Position numbers and translations under genes: made by a program. Positions 27,734 through 37,155 of a stretch of 64,000 bases of DNA are shown here, in pieces; the first letter of the stretch is position 1; each line of letters starts with the position of its first letter. The notes below the pieces were generated by a model. It had not been told where the DNA came from, did no database searches, and saw nothing but the letters and a program-made list of their open reading frames with translations. Source of the DNA: Mycobacterium bourgelatii (GTDB lineage: Bacteria; Actinomycetota; Actinomycetes; Mycobacteriales; Mycobacteriaceae); NCBI RefSeq assembly GCF_010723575.1, contig NZ_BLKZ01000001.1, forward strand, positions 5,146,001-5,210,000, given 5' to 3'.

Positions 27734-27749
27734 GCTCGACGAGCCCGCC

Positions 27750-28529
27750 CTAGGTGAAATGAGTCCGGGGCCGCGCCAAGGCAACGCCGTCGACGATCAT
27801 GTCGACCTTTTCGTTGTAGAACGCCACCAAACCGGCGATCGGGGCTACTGCCGGGAGTGGGTAGTGGTACGTCCACGCCAGATCGGAATGCAGGGTTTCG
27901 CCCGCCCGCGCCGACCAGTAACCCGATGTCGTCCCCTTGTAAGGACACAGCGTCTGGGTGGTACTCGACTCTAGGTGCTCAAAGGAGACATCCGTCGGGT
28001 CGATGTAATACCTGGTGGGCAAACCGGTTTCAAAGAGCAGCACCGGAGACCGGGTGTCAGCCAGGACAACACCATCGAGTTCTACCCGGACGTGCCGGTG
28101 CGAGCGCAGCGCATCGACTCGCGTATACGGGCTCCGCGGATGGCCGTAGATCTCCTCGTCTTCTTCGAACCAACGCAACGCATCCCAGTTGAATCGCACG
28201 GTCCCCGCCACCGGACCGGCGCCGTCGGCATCGAACACCCGCGCCGCCGACGGATGCGTCTGACCGGCGCCGACCAGGGCATGCAACCTGGAGGGGCCGA
28301 ATTGCACCTGCTGCGAATGGTTTTCATCACGCAGAAACTCGGCACGAACGTCGGCCAGCGGGATGTAGTACTGCGGGTAATACGGGATTTCCCATACGTA
28401 GCGCGCCGCGGTGGTGTCGAAGACGAGTTCATGGCCGAGGTAACCGCGAACCCGCCGCGGCGCCGGCTCGATTCGCCCTCGCGCGGCGGCCATTTCGGGA
28501 TAATCCCGGCCTACAGAATCATTGCTCAC
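27750..28529 (-). CDS. DUF427 domain protein (Rv1056-like)
   Basis: Two DUF427 (all-beta) repeats can be seen. The first runs around VRGYLGHELVFDTTAARYVWE; the second runs around VRVELDGVVLADTRSPVLLFE and ends with TLCPYKGTTSGYWS. Function unknown. I chose GTG 28529 (VSNDSVGRDYPEMAAARGRI; 259 residues), 13 nt after the stop of the upstream gene. ATG 28493 (MAAARGRIEPAP) is an alternative. It is the last gene of an apparent operon with the DUF6295 and dienelactone hydrolase genes. Confidence 0.8.
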   Translation of the reverse strand: MSNDSVGRDYPEMAAARGRIEPAPRRVRGYLGHELVFDTTAARYVWEIPYYPQYYIPLADVRAEFLRDENHSQQVQFGPSRLHALVGAGQTHPSAARVFDADGAGPVAGTVRFNWDALRWFEEDEEIYGHPRSPYTRVDALRSHRHVRVELDGVVLADTRSPVLLFETGLPTRYYIDPTDVSFEHLESSTTQTLCPYKGTTSGYWSARAGETLHSDLAWTYHYPLPAVAPIAGLVAFYNEKVDMIVDGVALARPRTHFT

Positions 28530-28542
28530 GGCGGCCACGGCC

Positions 28543-28815
28543 CTACTGGTTCTTGGACGCAAGGCCGGCTGGGGCGTGCGAGATCGCAGCCCGAATCGCG
28601 TCGGCCAGGGCCAGCGCACTCGCCTCGGTGAGTTCGAGGGCCACTCGTGCGGACGGGCCCAGCTCCGGGTTGATCACATCGATATTGACGGTATGCGCGT
28701 ATGGCGCATGGACTGGATGGTCGACGTACACCGTTGCGCGGCTGGCGCCGAACCACCCCGTTGCACCCTTCCCGCTGCCGTCGATCTCTACTTGTTCGGT
28801 CAGATACGTGCACAT
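28543..28815 (-). CDS. DUF6295-type small conserved protein
   Basis: This 90-residue protein begins MCTYLTEQVEIDGSGKGATG and contains ATVYVDHPVHAP and INPELGPSARVALEL, features I recognise from a small actinobacterial family (DUF6295). Function unknown. ATG 28815 lies only 12 nt after the dienelactone hydrolase stop at 28828, so the gene is probably cotranscribed with that gene and with DUF427. Confidence 0.75.
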   Translation of the reverse strand: MCTYLTEQVEIDGSGKGATGWFGASRATVYVDHPVHAPYAHTVNIDVINPELGPSARVALELTEASALALADAIRAAISHAPAGLASKNQ

Positions 28816-28827
28816 GTGTTGGGAGAC

Positions 28828-29640
28828 CTAGCCTTTCAGGTGAGTAGCGAAGAACGCCTCGATACGACGCCAGCCGTCGACCGCCGCCTCCGGCCGGTAC
28901 GACGGGCGGTCGACGGAGAAGAACGCGTGGCCCGCCCCGTCGTAGGTGTGAAATTCGTGCGGCTTGCCCAGCCTGGTCAGTTCGGCGTCTAGAGTCGCCA
29001 CCCCCTCAGGCGTCGGAAACCGGTCCTCGGCCCCGAACAGTCCCAGCAACGGGCAGCTCAAATTCGCCGCCAGCCCCAGGATCGGCTTCATCGTCTTGGG
29101 CATGCCCTCCGGCGCATCTTCGACGATGAACGCGCCATAGCAGTCCACCGCGGCATGGAACTCCAGCGAGCACGCTGCGAGGAAGGCGTGCCGCCCACCC
29201 GAACAGTGGCCTATGACACCGAACTTCCCGTTCGCACCGGGCAGTGAGCGCAGGTGGTCGACGGCGCCGGCGACGTCGCCGACCAACCGCTCATCGGGCA
29301 CGCCGCCAGCCGCGCGTGATGCCGCCGCCGCGTCGTCGGGCGCCGCGCCTGGCGCTTCGCGGGAATACAAGTTCGGCGCCAGCGTGTGATACCCGCTGAC
29401 CGCCAGGCGCCGCACGAACTCCTTGGTTTCGCGGTCATAGCCGGGCATGTGGTGGATCCAAACGATTGCACCGCGGGATCCTTCGGCCAGTGGCATGGCC
29501 CGGTAGGCCTCGATCTCGTCGCCGCCATGGCCGGTGATGGTGACCGCCTCCGCTTGAATTGCATCTGCACTGAACGAATTCACGGGTCCCAGCTTGCCAC
29601 TCAATACAGTCGAGTCGGCGGGCAGCGATGGCGACGGCAC
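28828..29640 (-). CDS. dienelactone hydrolase family protein
   Basis: Alpha/beta hydrolase with a cysteine nucleophile in GHCSGG (C146), aspartate in GAEDRFPTPE (about 207) and histidine in DGAGHAFFS (about 239), the Cys-Asp-His triad of dienelactone hydrolases. The substrate need not be dienelactone. The start is GTG 29640 or, for a more typical 251-residue protein, GTG 29583 (VNSFSADAIQ). It is the first gene of the operon with DUF6295 and DUF427, divergent from the Ddn-like gene. Confidence 0.83.
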   Translation of the reverse strand: MPSPSLPADSTVLSGKLGPVNSFSADAIQAEAVTITGHGGDEIEAYRAMPLAEGSRGAIVWIHHMPGYDRETKEFVRRLAVSGYHTLAPNLYSREAPGAAPDDAAAASRAAGGVPDERLVGDVAGAVDHLRSLPGANGKFGVIGHCSGGRHAFLAACSLEFHAAVDCYGAFIVEDAPEGMPKTMKPILGLAANLSCPLLGLFGAEDRFPTPEGVATLDAELTRLGKPHEFHTYDGAGHAFFSVDRPSYRPEAAVDGWRRIEAFFATHLKG

Positions 29641-29688
29641 GCCACCGGGTGACCCCGACGGACGCTCCCATCTCGCCGCGCTCGCTAG

Positions 29689-29703
29689 TACTGTCTAGCC
29701 GTG
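29689..29703 (+). promoter_or_regulatory. leaderless promoter candidate for the Ddn-like gene
   Basis: TACTGT (29689-29694), six bases, then GTG at 29701, with no Shine-Dalgarno. Same geometry as at lpqV and tetR. Confidence 0.5.
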
Positions 29704-30213
29704 CCATTTCGTCGGCAAAGCCGCATTCGCGGCCGGCGGCTGCGATTAACCGAGGCGCTGATCGAGCGCTTCGTCATGTCGCCGGTGGGCATGCAATTCC
29801 TGCTCCACATCGCCCCACCGCTGGATAAGGCGGTGATCCCCCGAACGAAGGGCCGGTTGAGCTCGGCCGGCATCGACAAGGTCGGTTTGGTGACGACGAC
29901 GGGCGCCAAATCCGGTCAGCCGCGCACACATCCGCTGGCGCTGATCGAACACGGCGACGGGCTGCTGGCCATCGGCTCCAACTACGGTCGTCCCCACCAC
30001 CCCGCGTGGAGTGCCAACCTGTTGGCGCACCCCGAATGCACGGTCGAATTCAAGGGTCCTCCCAAGCGGCACCGCGCCGAGTTGCTCAGCGGTGACGAAC
30101 GCGCCGCGGCATGGGCCGACGCCGTGGACTTCTACGCCGGGTACGAAAACTACCGCGTCAACTGCGCGCCACGGGAAATCAGGATCTTCCGCCTGCGACC
30201 TAGCCAACCTTGA
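29701..30213 (+). CDS. deazaflavin (F420)-dependent nitroreductase family protein
   Basis: The 170-residue protein has the Ddn/FDOR split-barrel pattern: VGLVTTTGAKSGQPRTHPL (phosphate-contact strand), LLAIGSNYGRPHHPAWSANL and a C-terminal IRIFRLRP. Ddn relatives use reduced F420 to reduce quinones or activate nitroimidazoles. The GTG start is supported by a leaderless promoter layout. Its 3' end overlaps the convergent lipoprotein gene by 14 bp. Confidence 0.85.
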   Translation: MPFRRQSRIRGRRLRLTEALIERFVMSPVGMQFLLHIAPPLDKAVIPRTKGRLSSAGIDKVGLVTTTGAKSGQPRTHPLALIEHGDGLLAIGSNYGRPHHPAWSANLLAHPECTVEFKGPPKRHRAELLSGDERAAAWADAVDFYAGYENYRVNCAPREIRIFRLRPSQP

Positions 30214-31795
30214 TCGGAACCGTCAGCGATTCCGTCGTCGCGGGAAGTTGGTTGGTGTCGACCGACAGGATCTCCCCACTGTCCTGACTCCCATTGGGGA
30301 GCTTCTTGGGCTTGAGCCGCATGGGCGGCGTATCCGAAGCCAAGCCTGCCAACCCGAAATCGCTGTCGTTGGCCAGTATTAACGTGCTTCCGCCGTCCGG
30401 AGTGATGAGGCCTTCGATCTTGTCGTGCCCAAAGAAGTCGCCTTTGGGCGACAGCGAACGCAGTAGCGCACCCAGATCAAGTTTCAGGAGTTTGTTTGCG
30501 ACGGTGATCCCCACTGACCGGAGTTTGGCGACGGCCTGTGCGTCGGTGCTTTCCCCGACGAAGGTCTCGATCGGGACATTGTTGACGAGTAGCCCGCCCG
30601 CCTCCGCGTTGTAGGACGCGCCGGGCAGCTTCGATTGCGGTCCCACATCGGTGGCATGCGCGATGTCGGTCTTGTAGATCTTCTTGTCGCCGTCGGGTGC
30701 CGTCTTGCTGTCCCGCTCGACGATCAGAAAGGTCGTCGCGCTGAGTGCGGTGATATCCGATACCCCGACGTTCGACTGCTGCGGATTGGCGAGCGGGTAC
30801 AGGTACTCGTGCACATCCTCGTGGTGGATGAGATCCATCGTCACGATGCGGGTGACGGGGACGGCCTTGGCCGAGCCCTGCAGTCCCGGCGTCTGGATCG
30901 CGGACTGCATGATGCCCACCAGCGTGGTGCCGTCGGGCGTCACCGTCAGACCCTCAAGCCCCCGGTTCGGCACCCGCAGCGACAGCTCTCGCGGCAGAGT
31001 TCCATCGAACGGCGAAAGACGTTCCAGCTCTCTGCCATTGCCGTCGAAATGAATGATGTACGGGCCGTATTCGTCGGACACCCAGAAGGAACCATCGGGC
31101 CTCGCGGCCAGGCCCTCGGGGTCGATGCCGTAATCGGAATTTGGCAGCGGATTCCCGTTGAGATCGACCAACGTCTCGCCCTCGTTGGCATGCGCATTGA
31201 CCAGTCCGACCAGAGGTGAGCCGTCCGGCCCCTGCAGCGTGATCGTCCGCTGCACCGTCGCGACGCCGTCGGAAAGTTTGAGCCGAACGATCTGTGGGTG
31301 GTACTCGGGTACCGGAGCCACCTTCTCGTTGGGCGCACGCCCGTCGACATTGGGTCCGCGGTCGGTCAGGCCGTAGATCTCGTCGGGGCTGCCCGGCACC
31401 GCAGAGATCGCCGACCCGTGTGCGCTCGCGCCGACGGTAACCCCGCCGAGCGTGACCAGCGGAAGGGTGTCCTCGGCGTAGAGCTTGACCGCGCGGCTGA
31501 CCGTGACGGGAAGTTCATCGGTGCCGGTGAAGCCGGCGTCGGGGGTGTAGACCATCACACCGTTGGCGCCGTAGGTGATCTTGCCGTGTGCGGGCTTGCC
31601 GAACGCCACCGGCGTGATGCCCCTGGTGGCGACCAGCATCCGGTCCGGCGTGATGTCGAGCGGCTTGCCCGCCTCCGTCCGGAACTCCACCTTGTCCGGG
31701 CGCACCGTCGGGACCGGTGCGGCGTGCGACGCGCAGGACGCAACCGCCAGCAGGGCCGTTGCCGCAGCGGCCAACCATCTCGTGTTAGGCACCAT
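30200..31795 (-). CDS. lipoprotein with phytase-like esterase domain
   Basis: The signal peptide ends in a lipobox (LLAVASC, Cys 21 from ATG 31795). Residues about 35-110 resemble an Ig-like/cadherin-type segment (HGKITYGANGVMVYTP, GFTGTDEL). The remainder is an 'esterase-like activity of phytase' beta-propeller with GIDPEGLAARPDGSFWVSDEYGPYI and HDKIEGLITPDGGSTLILAND. It is probably anchored outside the membrane; the substrate is unknown. Starts further upstream (to 31816) would spoil the signal peptide. Confidence 0.82.
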   Translation of the reverse strand: MVPNTRWLAAAATALLAVASCASHAAPVPTVRPDKVEFRTEAGKPLDITPDRMLVATRGITPVAFGKPAHGKITYGANGVMVYTPDAGFTGTDELPVTVSRAVKLYAEDTLPLVTLGGVTVGASAHGSAISAVPGSPDEIYGLTDRGPNVDGRAPNEKVAPVPEYHPQIVRLKLSDGVATVQRTITLQGPDGSPLVGLVNAHANEGETLVDLNGNPLPNSDYGIDPEGLAARPDGSFWVSDEYGPYIIHFDGNGRELERLSPFDGTLPRELSLRVPNRGLEGLTVTPDGTTLVGIMQSAIQTPGLQGSAKAVPVTRIVTMDLIHHEDVHEYLYPLANPQQSNVGVSDITALSATTFLIVERDSKTAPDGDKKIYKTDIAHATDVGPQSKLPGASYNAEAGGLLVNNVPIETFVGESTDAQAVAKLRSVGITVANKLLKLDLGALLRSLSPKGDFFGHDKIEGLITPDGGSTLILANDSDFGLAGLASDTPPMRLKPKKLPNGSQDSGEILSVDTNQLPATTESLTVPIKVG

Positions 31796-31843
31796 GCACA
31801 TACTTAACCAAGGCAATCTGACGTGCCGGTGTGCGGAAGGCGG

Positions 31844-32629
31844 TCAGCTCTTCTTGTCGCGAACTTTGTATGTCGACGGCCACGACTTGCGTGACTCGTC
31901 GCCGGTCAGCGGGGTGCCCATCCCGCCGACCTTGACGTTGTAGGCCTCCTTGCCCGGGCCGACTTCGCGGTTGGCGTGCTCCTGGGCGAGGTAGTACAGC
32001 TCGTCGATGGTGGCTTCGTCGTAGGCGACGAACGAGGTGTGGCGGGTGAGGTCGTTGATGCCAGCCATCATCCTGGCCGGCAGCAACCGCGATGCCACTG
32101 CCGCCAGGCCCAGGAGCGAGAACGGGACGACCCAGTAGCAGATGAACGACAACGGGGTCTTCGTGTCGAGGATGGTGGCATTCTCACCGTGCACGATCGC
32201 CGGAATCGTCGACGACACCGTCATGCCTGCGAAGGCCGCGACCCACACCCAGGTCAACACCGTGGTGGTGCGCTGGAACAACTCGGTCTTGACTACGTCG
32301 GGCGGTTGCTCGGCCTCGGCGAACTCACGCACGAACGGCTTGCCGATCAACACACCCACCAGCGCGCCGAGGAAGATCCCGGCGTTGCCGATCGGCTGTA
32401 TCCAACGCGCCATGAACGCATCGCTGACCGCAAACGTCAGCAAGGTCAGCACCAAAAATGTTGCGACAGCGGCAATTTCGATCGACCGTCCGGGCTTTCC
32501 GGTGGCGCGGCCGACCGCGAACACGGCGACGGCCATGAGCAGCGCCACCGATACGGCGGTGAGGAAAGGAACGTTGCCGACCAGCACCCAGTAGGTGATC
32601 CACGGCGCAAAGCCAAAGAGCATGCCCAT
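31844..32629 (-). CDS. integral membrane protein of unknown family
   Basis: This 261-residue protein has five or six hydrophobic segments (for example WITYWVLVGNVPFLTAV, FLGALVGVLIG, FICYWVVPFSLLGLAAV) and a polar C-terminal tail of about 75 residues rich in charged groups. I do not recognise the family. ATG 32629 is followed directly by a hydrophobic stretch. Its neighbours on the same strand are the phytase-like lipoprotein and an MmpS gene, so an envelope function is plausible but not shown. Confidence 0.7.
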   Translation of the reverse strand: MGMLFGFAPWITYWVLVGNVPFLTAVSVALLMAVAVFAVGRATGKPGRSIEIAAVATFLVLTLLTFAVSDAFMARWIQPIGNAGIFLGALVGVLIGKPFVREFAEAEQPPDVVKTELFQRTTTVLTWVWVAAFAGMTVSSTIPAIVHGENATILDTKTPLSFICYWVVPFSLLGLAAVASRLLPARMMAGINDLTRHTSFVAYDEATIDELYYLAQEHANREVGPGKEAYNVKVGGMGTPLTGDESRKSWPSTYKVRDKKS

Positions 32630-32673
32630 AGCCGGTCAGTTTATGGCCGACGCTCAAAGGTTACGTCGGCGGC

Positions 32674-33153
32674 TCAATCTGTAACGTCCCTGGTGGCGGG
32701 AAACGGCGCGAACTTGTTGCCCGTGACACCCACGCAGTTGGCCGAGATGTAACCGCCGTCGGAGGTCTGCTCAGCCACCTTCTGGCCGTCCGCAAACAGT
32801 CGGCAGGTGACGGTGCCGCCGGGGGTTGACGACGTCGCCCACACCGATGCCACCAGAACCCAGTTTTCGACGGTCACCTCCGCCGTCCACGGCAGTGTTA
32901 CGTCCTGTATCTGCTCCGGGTCGCCGACTGGCCCGGTATACGTGATCTTCACCGCCTTGGCCGTGCCCTCGACCTCATAGGTGATCTTGACCCCTCGATG
33001 CGCATTTTCCCAGGTCGCGTGCCTGTGGATGGTGACGTAGGCAACCAGGCCGGCGACGAACAGAAGGACGAAGCCGCCGATGGCCAAGGGGCGCCACAGC
33101 CGCTTTTTCCAGGAGACCTGTAAGTGGTCGCCGGACGTCAGATCTGTGGTCAT
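32674..33153 (-). CDS. MmpS-family membrane protein
   Basis: One transmembrane helix (PLAIGGFVLLFVAGLVAYV, about 24-42) is followed by a periplasmic beta domain with the MmpS pattern (VKITYEVEGTAKAVKITYTG, DVTLPW, TVTCRLFADGQKV, ANCVG). MmpS proteins assist MmpL lipid transporters, but no mmpL gene is nearby. I chose ATG 33153, preceded by GGGAAGG; the longer frame to 33327 lacks support. It is divergent from the DUF4345-like gene. Confidence 0.82.
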   Translation of the reverse strand: MTTDLTSGDHLQVSWKKRLWRPLAIGGFVLLFVAGLVAYVTIHRHATWENAHRGVKITYEVEGTAKAVKITYTGPVGDPEQIQDVTLPWTAEVTVENWVLVASVWATSSTPGGTVTCRLFADGQKVAEQTSDGGYISANCVGVTGNKFAPFPATRDVTD

Positions 33154-33351
33154 CAACCTTCCCAAGGGTGATACAGCGGCAAAGACACGTACATCACAGC
33201 AGATATTTAGCAGCGAGCGCGCGCGGAGACCCGCAATTGCCCGATACCGGCCCACCCGAGCGCGAGGTTTGTGCCAGTTCGTGGTTCGGGGTGAGATGGG
33301 CGGTATCCCGGCAGATCGGGCACCCACGGGTCTCGAGGACAGGAGGCCATC

Positions 33352-33717
33352 ATGGCGGTCGTCGTCTTAACCATCACCGCGGTGTTTTTCCTGGGTATGG
33401 GGGCGTACGCACTCGCCGCCCCGGCCGCCCTGCTGCGACCATTCGCCATCGAGCTGCCGGAAGCGCAGTCTCGGTCCGAGGTGCGCGCGGTCTACGGCGG
33501 GTACGGCCTGGCGATGGCAGTGGTCCTGGCGTTCGCTGCCATCGATCCCGGTTTCCATCGAGCCGGGATCATGACTACTGTCGGGGCGGCGCTGGCCGGG
33601 ATGGCGCTCGGCAGGCTGGTTTCCGCGCTGGTCGACAAGCCAACGGCGTTCTATCCCAACTGGTTCTACTTTCTGGTGGAGGCCGTGGCCGGGGCCGCCT
33701 TGCTGGCCACGGCCTGA
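33352..33717 (+). CDS. DUF4345-like small membrane protein
   Basis: This 121-residue protein has four hydrophobic helices and the RAVYGGYGLAMAV motif typical of DUF4345 proteins. The ATG is preceded by GGAGG at good spacing. Function unknown. It is 49 bp upstream of the FadD gene and probably cotranscribed with it. Confidence 0.75.
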   Translation: MAVVVLTITAVFFLGMGAYALAAPAALLRPFAIELPEAQSRSEVRAVYGGYGLAMAVVLAFAAIDPGFHRAGIMTTVGAALAGMALGRLVSALVDKPTAFYPNWFYFLVEAVAGAALLATA

Positions 33718-33766
33718 GCAACCACGACTGCTACCGTTTTCGCAAACTTGGCGCAGAGGAGGATCG

Positions 33767-35470
33767 ATGACCGATGCACTGAACGCTATCCGGGACAGTG
33801 TTCGGGAAAAGCTGGAGCGCGTCACCGAGGCGGGACGCGCGGTCAAGCGACTCGTCGACCGGGGCATCGTCGACCTCAGCGACCCGAAATCGTTCATTCA
33901 AGCCGCCAAGCTGACGCCCGTCTACGGCCCCCAAGCCACCATGACCATCATTGGCGGCCAGAAGTATGCTTCCCTGCCGGCGTTCGTCGACGAACGCGGG
34001 ACTTTGACATACAAGCAGGTCGACGACCAGTCGTGGGCGTTGGCGCGGGGACTGCAGTCCATGGGCGTCTCCCAGGGGTCCGTCATCGCGCTGCTGTGTC
34101 GCGATCACCGAGGCCTGGTCATCACGATGGCCGCGTGCGGCAAGCTCGGTGCCCGCATGGTGCTGATGAACACGGGCTTCGCCAAGCCGCAGTTCGCCCA
34201 AGTGTGCGAACGCGAGCACGTCACCGTGGTCATGCATGACAGTGAGTTCATCGGCCTGCTCGACGCGTTGCCCGCCGACATGCCGCGGGTACTGACCTGG
34301 GTGGACGAGGGCGCAGAGTTGCCCGAGGGCGCGAAGACCCTGGAAGACCTCGTCGCCGCGAATCCGTCCGCGCCCCTGCCCCCACCGACCAAAGCGGGCG
34401 GATCCGTCATCCTGACCAGCGGCACCACCGGACTGCCCAAGGGTGCGCCGCGCAACAAGGTATCCCCGTTGGCGACGGCACAGATCGTCGACCGAATCCC
34501 GTTCCCCCGCAAGGGAACCATGGTGATCGTCTCGCCTATCTTCCACAGCACCGGCTGGGCCACCTACACGGTCGGCGCCGCACTGGGCAACAAGGTGGTG
34601 ACCTCCCGCCGCTTCAAGCCGGAGAACACCTTGAAAATGATCGCCGACCACAAGGCCGACATGCTGGTCGCGGTACCGACGATGATGCACCGGATCGTGG
34701 AGCTTGGCCCCGACATCATCAACAAGTACGACACCTCGTCTTTGAAGGTCATCCTGGTCGCCGGCTCCGCGCTCAGCCCCGACCTGTCCAACAGGGTGCA
34801 GGACACATTCGGGGATGTGCTCTACAACATGTACGGCTCCACCGAGTGCGCCATCGCCAGCATCGCCACCCCCGACGAGCTGCGCGCCGCGCCGGGTACC
34901 GCCGGGCGGCCCCCGTTGACCTGCCACATCGTGTTGTACGACGACAACGACCGACGCATCGAGGGCCCGAACCGGCGCGGCCGCATCTTCGTCAACAACG
35001 GTGCGAAGTTCGAGGGCTACACCGACGGCCGCAACAAGCAGATCATCGACGGTTACATGTCCAGCGGCGACATGGGCCACATCGACGAGAACGGCCTGCT
35101 GTTCGTGGACGGCCGCGACGACGACATGATCGTCTCCGGCGGTGAGAACGTCTTTCCGCAAGAGGTGGAGAACCTGCTCGAGGAGCGGGACGACGTCGCC
35201 GAGGTCGCGGTGGTGGGCGTCGACGACGTCGAGTTCGGAAAGCGGTTGCGCGCCTACATCGTTCCCGAGCCGGGTGCGAAGACGGACCCGGCAGAGATCC
35301 AGCAGTACGTGAAGAACAACCTCGCCCGCCACAAGGTGCCGCGCGACGTGATCTTCATCGACGAACTTCCCCGCAACGCAACCGGCAAGCTGCTACGGCG
35401 GGTGCTGGTCGAGATGGACGTCAAGCAGCCGGACAACGTCGAGGAGCCCAGCACACCGCAGCCCAGCTAG
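33767..35470 (+). CDS. fatty-acyl-CoA synthetase (FadD2/FadD12-like)
   Basis: AMP-forming acyl-CoA ligase of 567 residues with P-loop LTSGTTGLPKGAPR, the motif YGSTECAIAS, adenylate-binding YMSSGDMGHIDENGLLFVDG and the C-terminal lysine in PRNATGKLLRR. A 55-residue N-terminal helical extension precedes the domain. AGGAGG lies directly before the ATG. It resembles the FadD2/FadD12 group rather than FadD14. The stop lies 3 bp from the convergent stop of the MoxR/VWA operon. Confidence 0.88.
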   Translation: MTDALNAIRDSVREKLERVTEAGRAVKRLVDRGIVDLSDPKSFIQAAKLTPVYGPQATMTIIGGQKYASLPAFVDERGTLTYKQVDDQSWALARGLQSMGVSQGSVIALLCRDHRGLVITMAACGKLGARMVLMNTGFAKPQFAQVCEREHVTVVMHDSEFIGLLDALPADMPRVLTWVDEGAELPEGAKTLEDLVAANPSAPLPPPTKAGGSVILTSGTTGLPKGAPRNKVSPLATAQIVDRIPFPRKGTMVIVSPIFHSTGWATYTVGAALGNKVVTSRRFKPENTLKMIADHKADMLVAVPTMMHRIVELGPDIINKYDTSSLKVILVAGSALSPDLSNRVQDTFGDVLYNMYGSTECAIASIATPDELRAAPGTAGRPPLTCHIVLYDDNDRRIEGPNRRGRIFVNNGAKFEGYTDGRNKQIIDGYMSSGDMGHIDENGLLFVDGRDDDMIVSGGENVFPQEVENLLEERDDVAEVAVVGVDDVEFGKRLRAYIVPEPGAKTDPAEIQQYVKNNLARHKVPRDVIFIDELPRNATGKLLRRVLVEMDVKQPDNVEEPSTPQPS

Positions 35471-35473
35471 GGC

Positions 35474-36211
35474 TCACGGCCCCTCGGCCGGGGGCGCGGC
35501 GCCGGCCGCGTCCTGCAGCACCTGCTGCAACTTGTCCAGTGGATCACCCTCGGTCGGGTCGAGTCGGCGGGGTGGAATATCCCCGCTGTCGGGTGCGGCG
35601 GCGGGAACCGGGGGCGGCGGCGGAGGCGGCAACGCGATCGGCGGAGGCGGCGGCGGCGCCACTGGCGGCGGGGCACTCGGTGACATCTTGGCCGCCAGCC
35701 GGCTCGCCGCGTCCTGACGCAGGCTCCGCCGCTGCGCGTCGGGGTCGCGGTTGCCGGCGAAGCAACCTTGCGGGGCGCTCTCGACGACGCTCAGCGCGCT
35801 GCCATAACGTTCCGCGGCGCGGTCCCGGTCACCTGCCACGGCGGCTCGATCGCCCTGTGTTTCGCGGACCAATTCGAGATTGACCCGCACCAGGCAGGAG
35901 TCGGCGAAGTCGGAGCGGGCCAGCGCCGCGATGAACTTGCTGTCGGCGTCCTCCAGCCGACCGTCGAGCACCGCCGCCGCGCCGGCGGCGAACGGCGCCT
36001 TGGCCGGCTCCACCACGTTGGCCACACCGAGAACCGCCGCGTCGGCTCGCACCGCGTTCGCATCACCAGCGGCAAATGCATCAGCCGCCGAATTCCCCAC
36101 CACGACAACCGATATCAATTTGGCGGCCACCAGCAGTGCGATGACGGTCAGCGGGGCCGAGTAGATCAGCAACCGCCGTCGCAGCCGCAGCCGGGCGGGT
36201 CGCGCCGTCAT
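35474..36211 (-). CDS. proline-rich membrane protein, last gene of the MoxR/VWA operon
   Basis: One N-terminal transmembrane helix (LLIYSAPLTVIALLVAAKL) is followed by helical TPR-like repeats (residues about 40-165). A low-complexity proline tract (PPPVAPPPPPPIALPPPPPP) and an acidic tail come next. Its position after two VWA genes, overlapping the upstream stop by ATGA, matches the TPR-protein (BatC/BatE-like) slot of Bat operons. It probably faces the periplasm as a scaffold; the exact role is unknown. Confidence 0.75.
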   Translation of the reverse strand: MTARPARLRLRRRLLIYSAPLTVIALLVAAKLISVVVVGNSAADAFAAGDANAVRADAAVLGVANVVEPAKAPFAAGAAAVLDGRLEDADSKFIAALARSDFADSCLVRVNLELVRETQGDRAAVAGDRDRAAERYGSALSVVESAPQGCFAGNRDPDAQRRSLRQDAASRLAAKMSPSAPPPVAPPPPPPIALPPPPPPPVPAAAPDSGDIPPRRLDPTEGDPLDKLQQVLQDAAGAAPPAEGP

Positions 36212-37155
36212 CGTGCCAAGTCCCGTCGAGCGATGCGGCCGCGTCGGAACTCCCGCACCGAGAAGTAGATCTCGATAAGCAGCAGTCCCGCCGCGAGCAG
36301 CGCGGGCAGCCAGTACAGCTCGATGCGTTGCGCGGCCGCCGCCTCGATCCTGGTGCCGTCCGGGCTGTCGGGCAGGTCCGGCTGGAAGGGCTGACCCGGA
36401 TCCCGGTGTAGGTAGGGCACGCCGAGGTCTGTTGCGGCTTGCCGCAATTCGGGTTCGTCGATCGCCTCGCTGCGGCCGTAGCCCAGCACCGCTCCCCCGT
36501 CCACTCGCCCCTGCGTGACGTCGAAGATGTGCTGCGGCGCGCGCGAACCGGGCGCACCGGAACCGAAGTACAGCACCGCATTCCGTGATCCCGGATAGTG
36601 CTGCACGGCCTGGGCCAGCTGATACCGCAACACATCCCCCGCCGCACCGTTGTTGACGTCCGACCCCGCATCGGGCTCGTTCTGATAGGTGCTAAGCGCG
36701 GCAACGGTCGGGCGCAGACTCCAGACATCCTCGGACAGCGGCCATTCCAGCACGGCTCGCGAGCCGACGGCGACGAGCGCGTACCGCGCAGCGGGGTACC
36801 GCTTCAGCACGGCTTCGATGTCGGCGCGCATCCCCGCGATGCGCTGTTCCCGGGTGCCCCCATAGTCTGCGACGCCCGAGTCGGCCGACCGGTCGACGAC
36901 GAGGAACACGTTGAGATTCGCACCGGCCGCCGCCGTTCCCCGACGAATTTCGTTGTGCCGCAGTGCTGGACGGGTGGTCGCGGCGAGGAGCAGCAGCACC
37001 GCCAGAGTCACCCCGCCCCACCGCAGCACAACGCGCCCTCGACGCGCGGTGTCATTCGTCCACAGCAGCTGCCGCAGCGCCACCAGACGCCCCAGGACGA
37101 GCGCGCCGACGACGACGGCGAAGATCGCCCAGGGCAAGACCGGTTGAAACGTCAT
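36208..37155 (-). CDS. von Willebrand factor A-like membrane protein, BatB-like
   Basis: Two N-terminal transmembrane helices (8-24 and 48-61), a VWA-like domain starting NVFLVVDRSADSG (88-92 is D-x-S-x-D where MIDAS has DxSxS) and a C-terminal helix (LYWLPALLAAGLLLIEIYF). ATG 37155 overlaps the preceding stop by ATGA, so longer forms (to 37584) are wrong; 315 residues. The altered metal site suggests protein binding without classical metal coordination. Confidence 0.8.
   Translation of the reverse strand: MTFQPVLPWAIFAVVVGALVLGRLVALRQLLWTNDTARRGRVVLRWGGVTLAVLLLLAATTRPALRHNEIRRGTAAAGANLNVFLVVDRSADSGVADYGGTREQRIAGMRADIEAVLKRYPAARYALVAVGSRAVLEWPLSEDVWSLRPTVAALSTYQNEPDAGSDVNNGAAGDVLRYQLAQAVQHYPGSRNAVLYFGSGAPGSRAPQHIFDVTQGRVDGGAVLGYGRSEAIDEPELRQAATDLGVPYLHRDPGQPFQPDLPDSPDGTRIEAAAAQRIELYWLPALLAAGLLLIEIYFSVREFRRGRIARRDLAR

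Larger units (their letters stand above)
27022..27749. other. long regulatory/repeat region between beta-propeller and DUF427 genes
   Basis: The 728-bp non-coding gap has three parts: a promoter-like section near the beta-propeller gene (27150-27250), about 240 bp with nothing recognised, and a hairpin-repeat array (27511-27733) ending 17 bp from the DUF427 stop. Short frames across it have no protein character. Confidence 0.7.

Noticed and set aside
33731..35332. 533-codon minus-strand frame opposite the second fadD
   Set aside because: Antisense shadow; no motif, and it would overlap the whole of a clear acyl-CoA synthetase.
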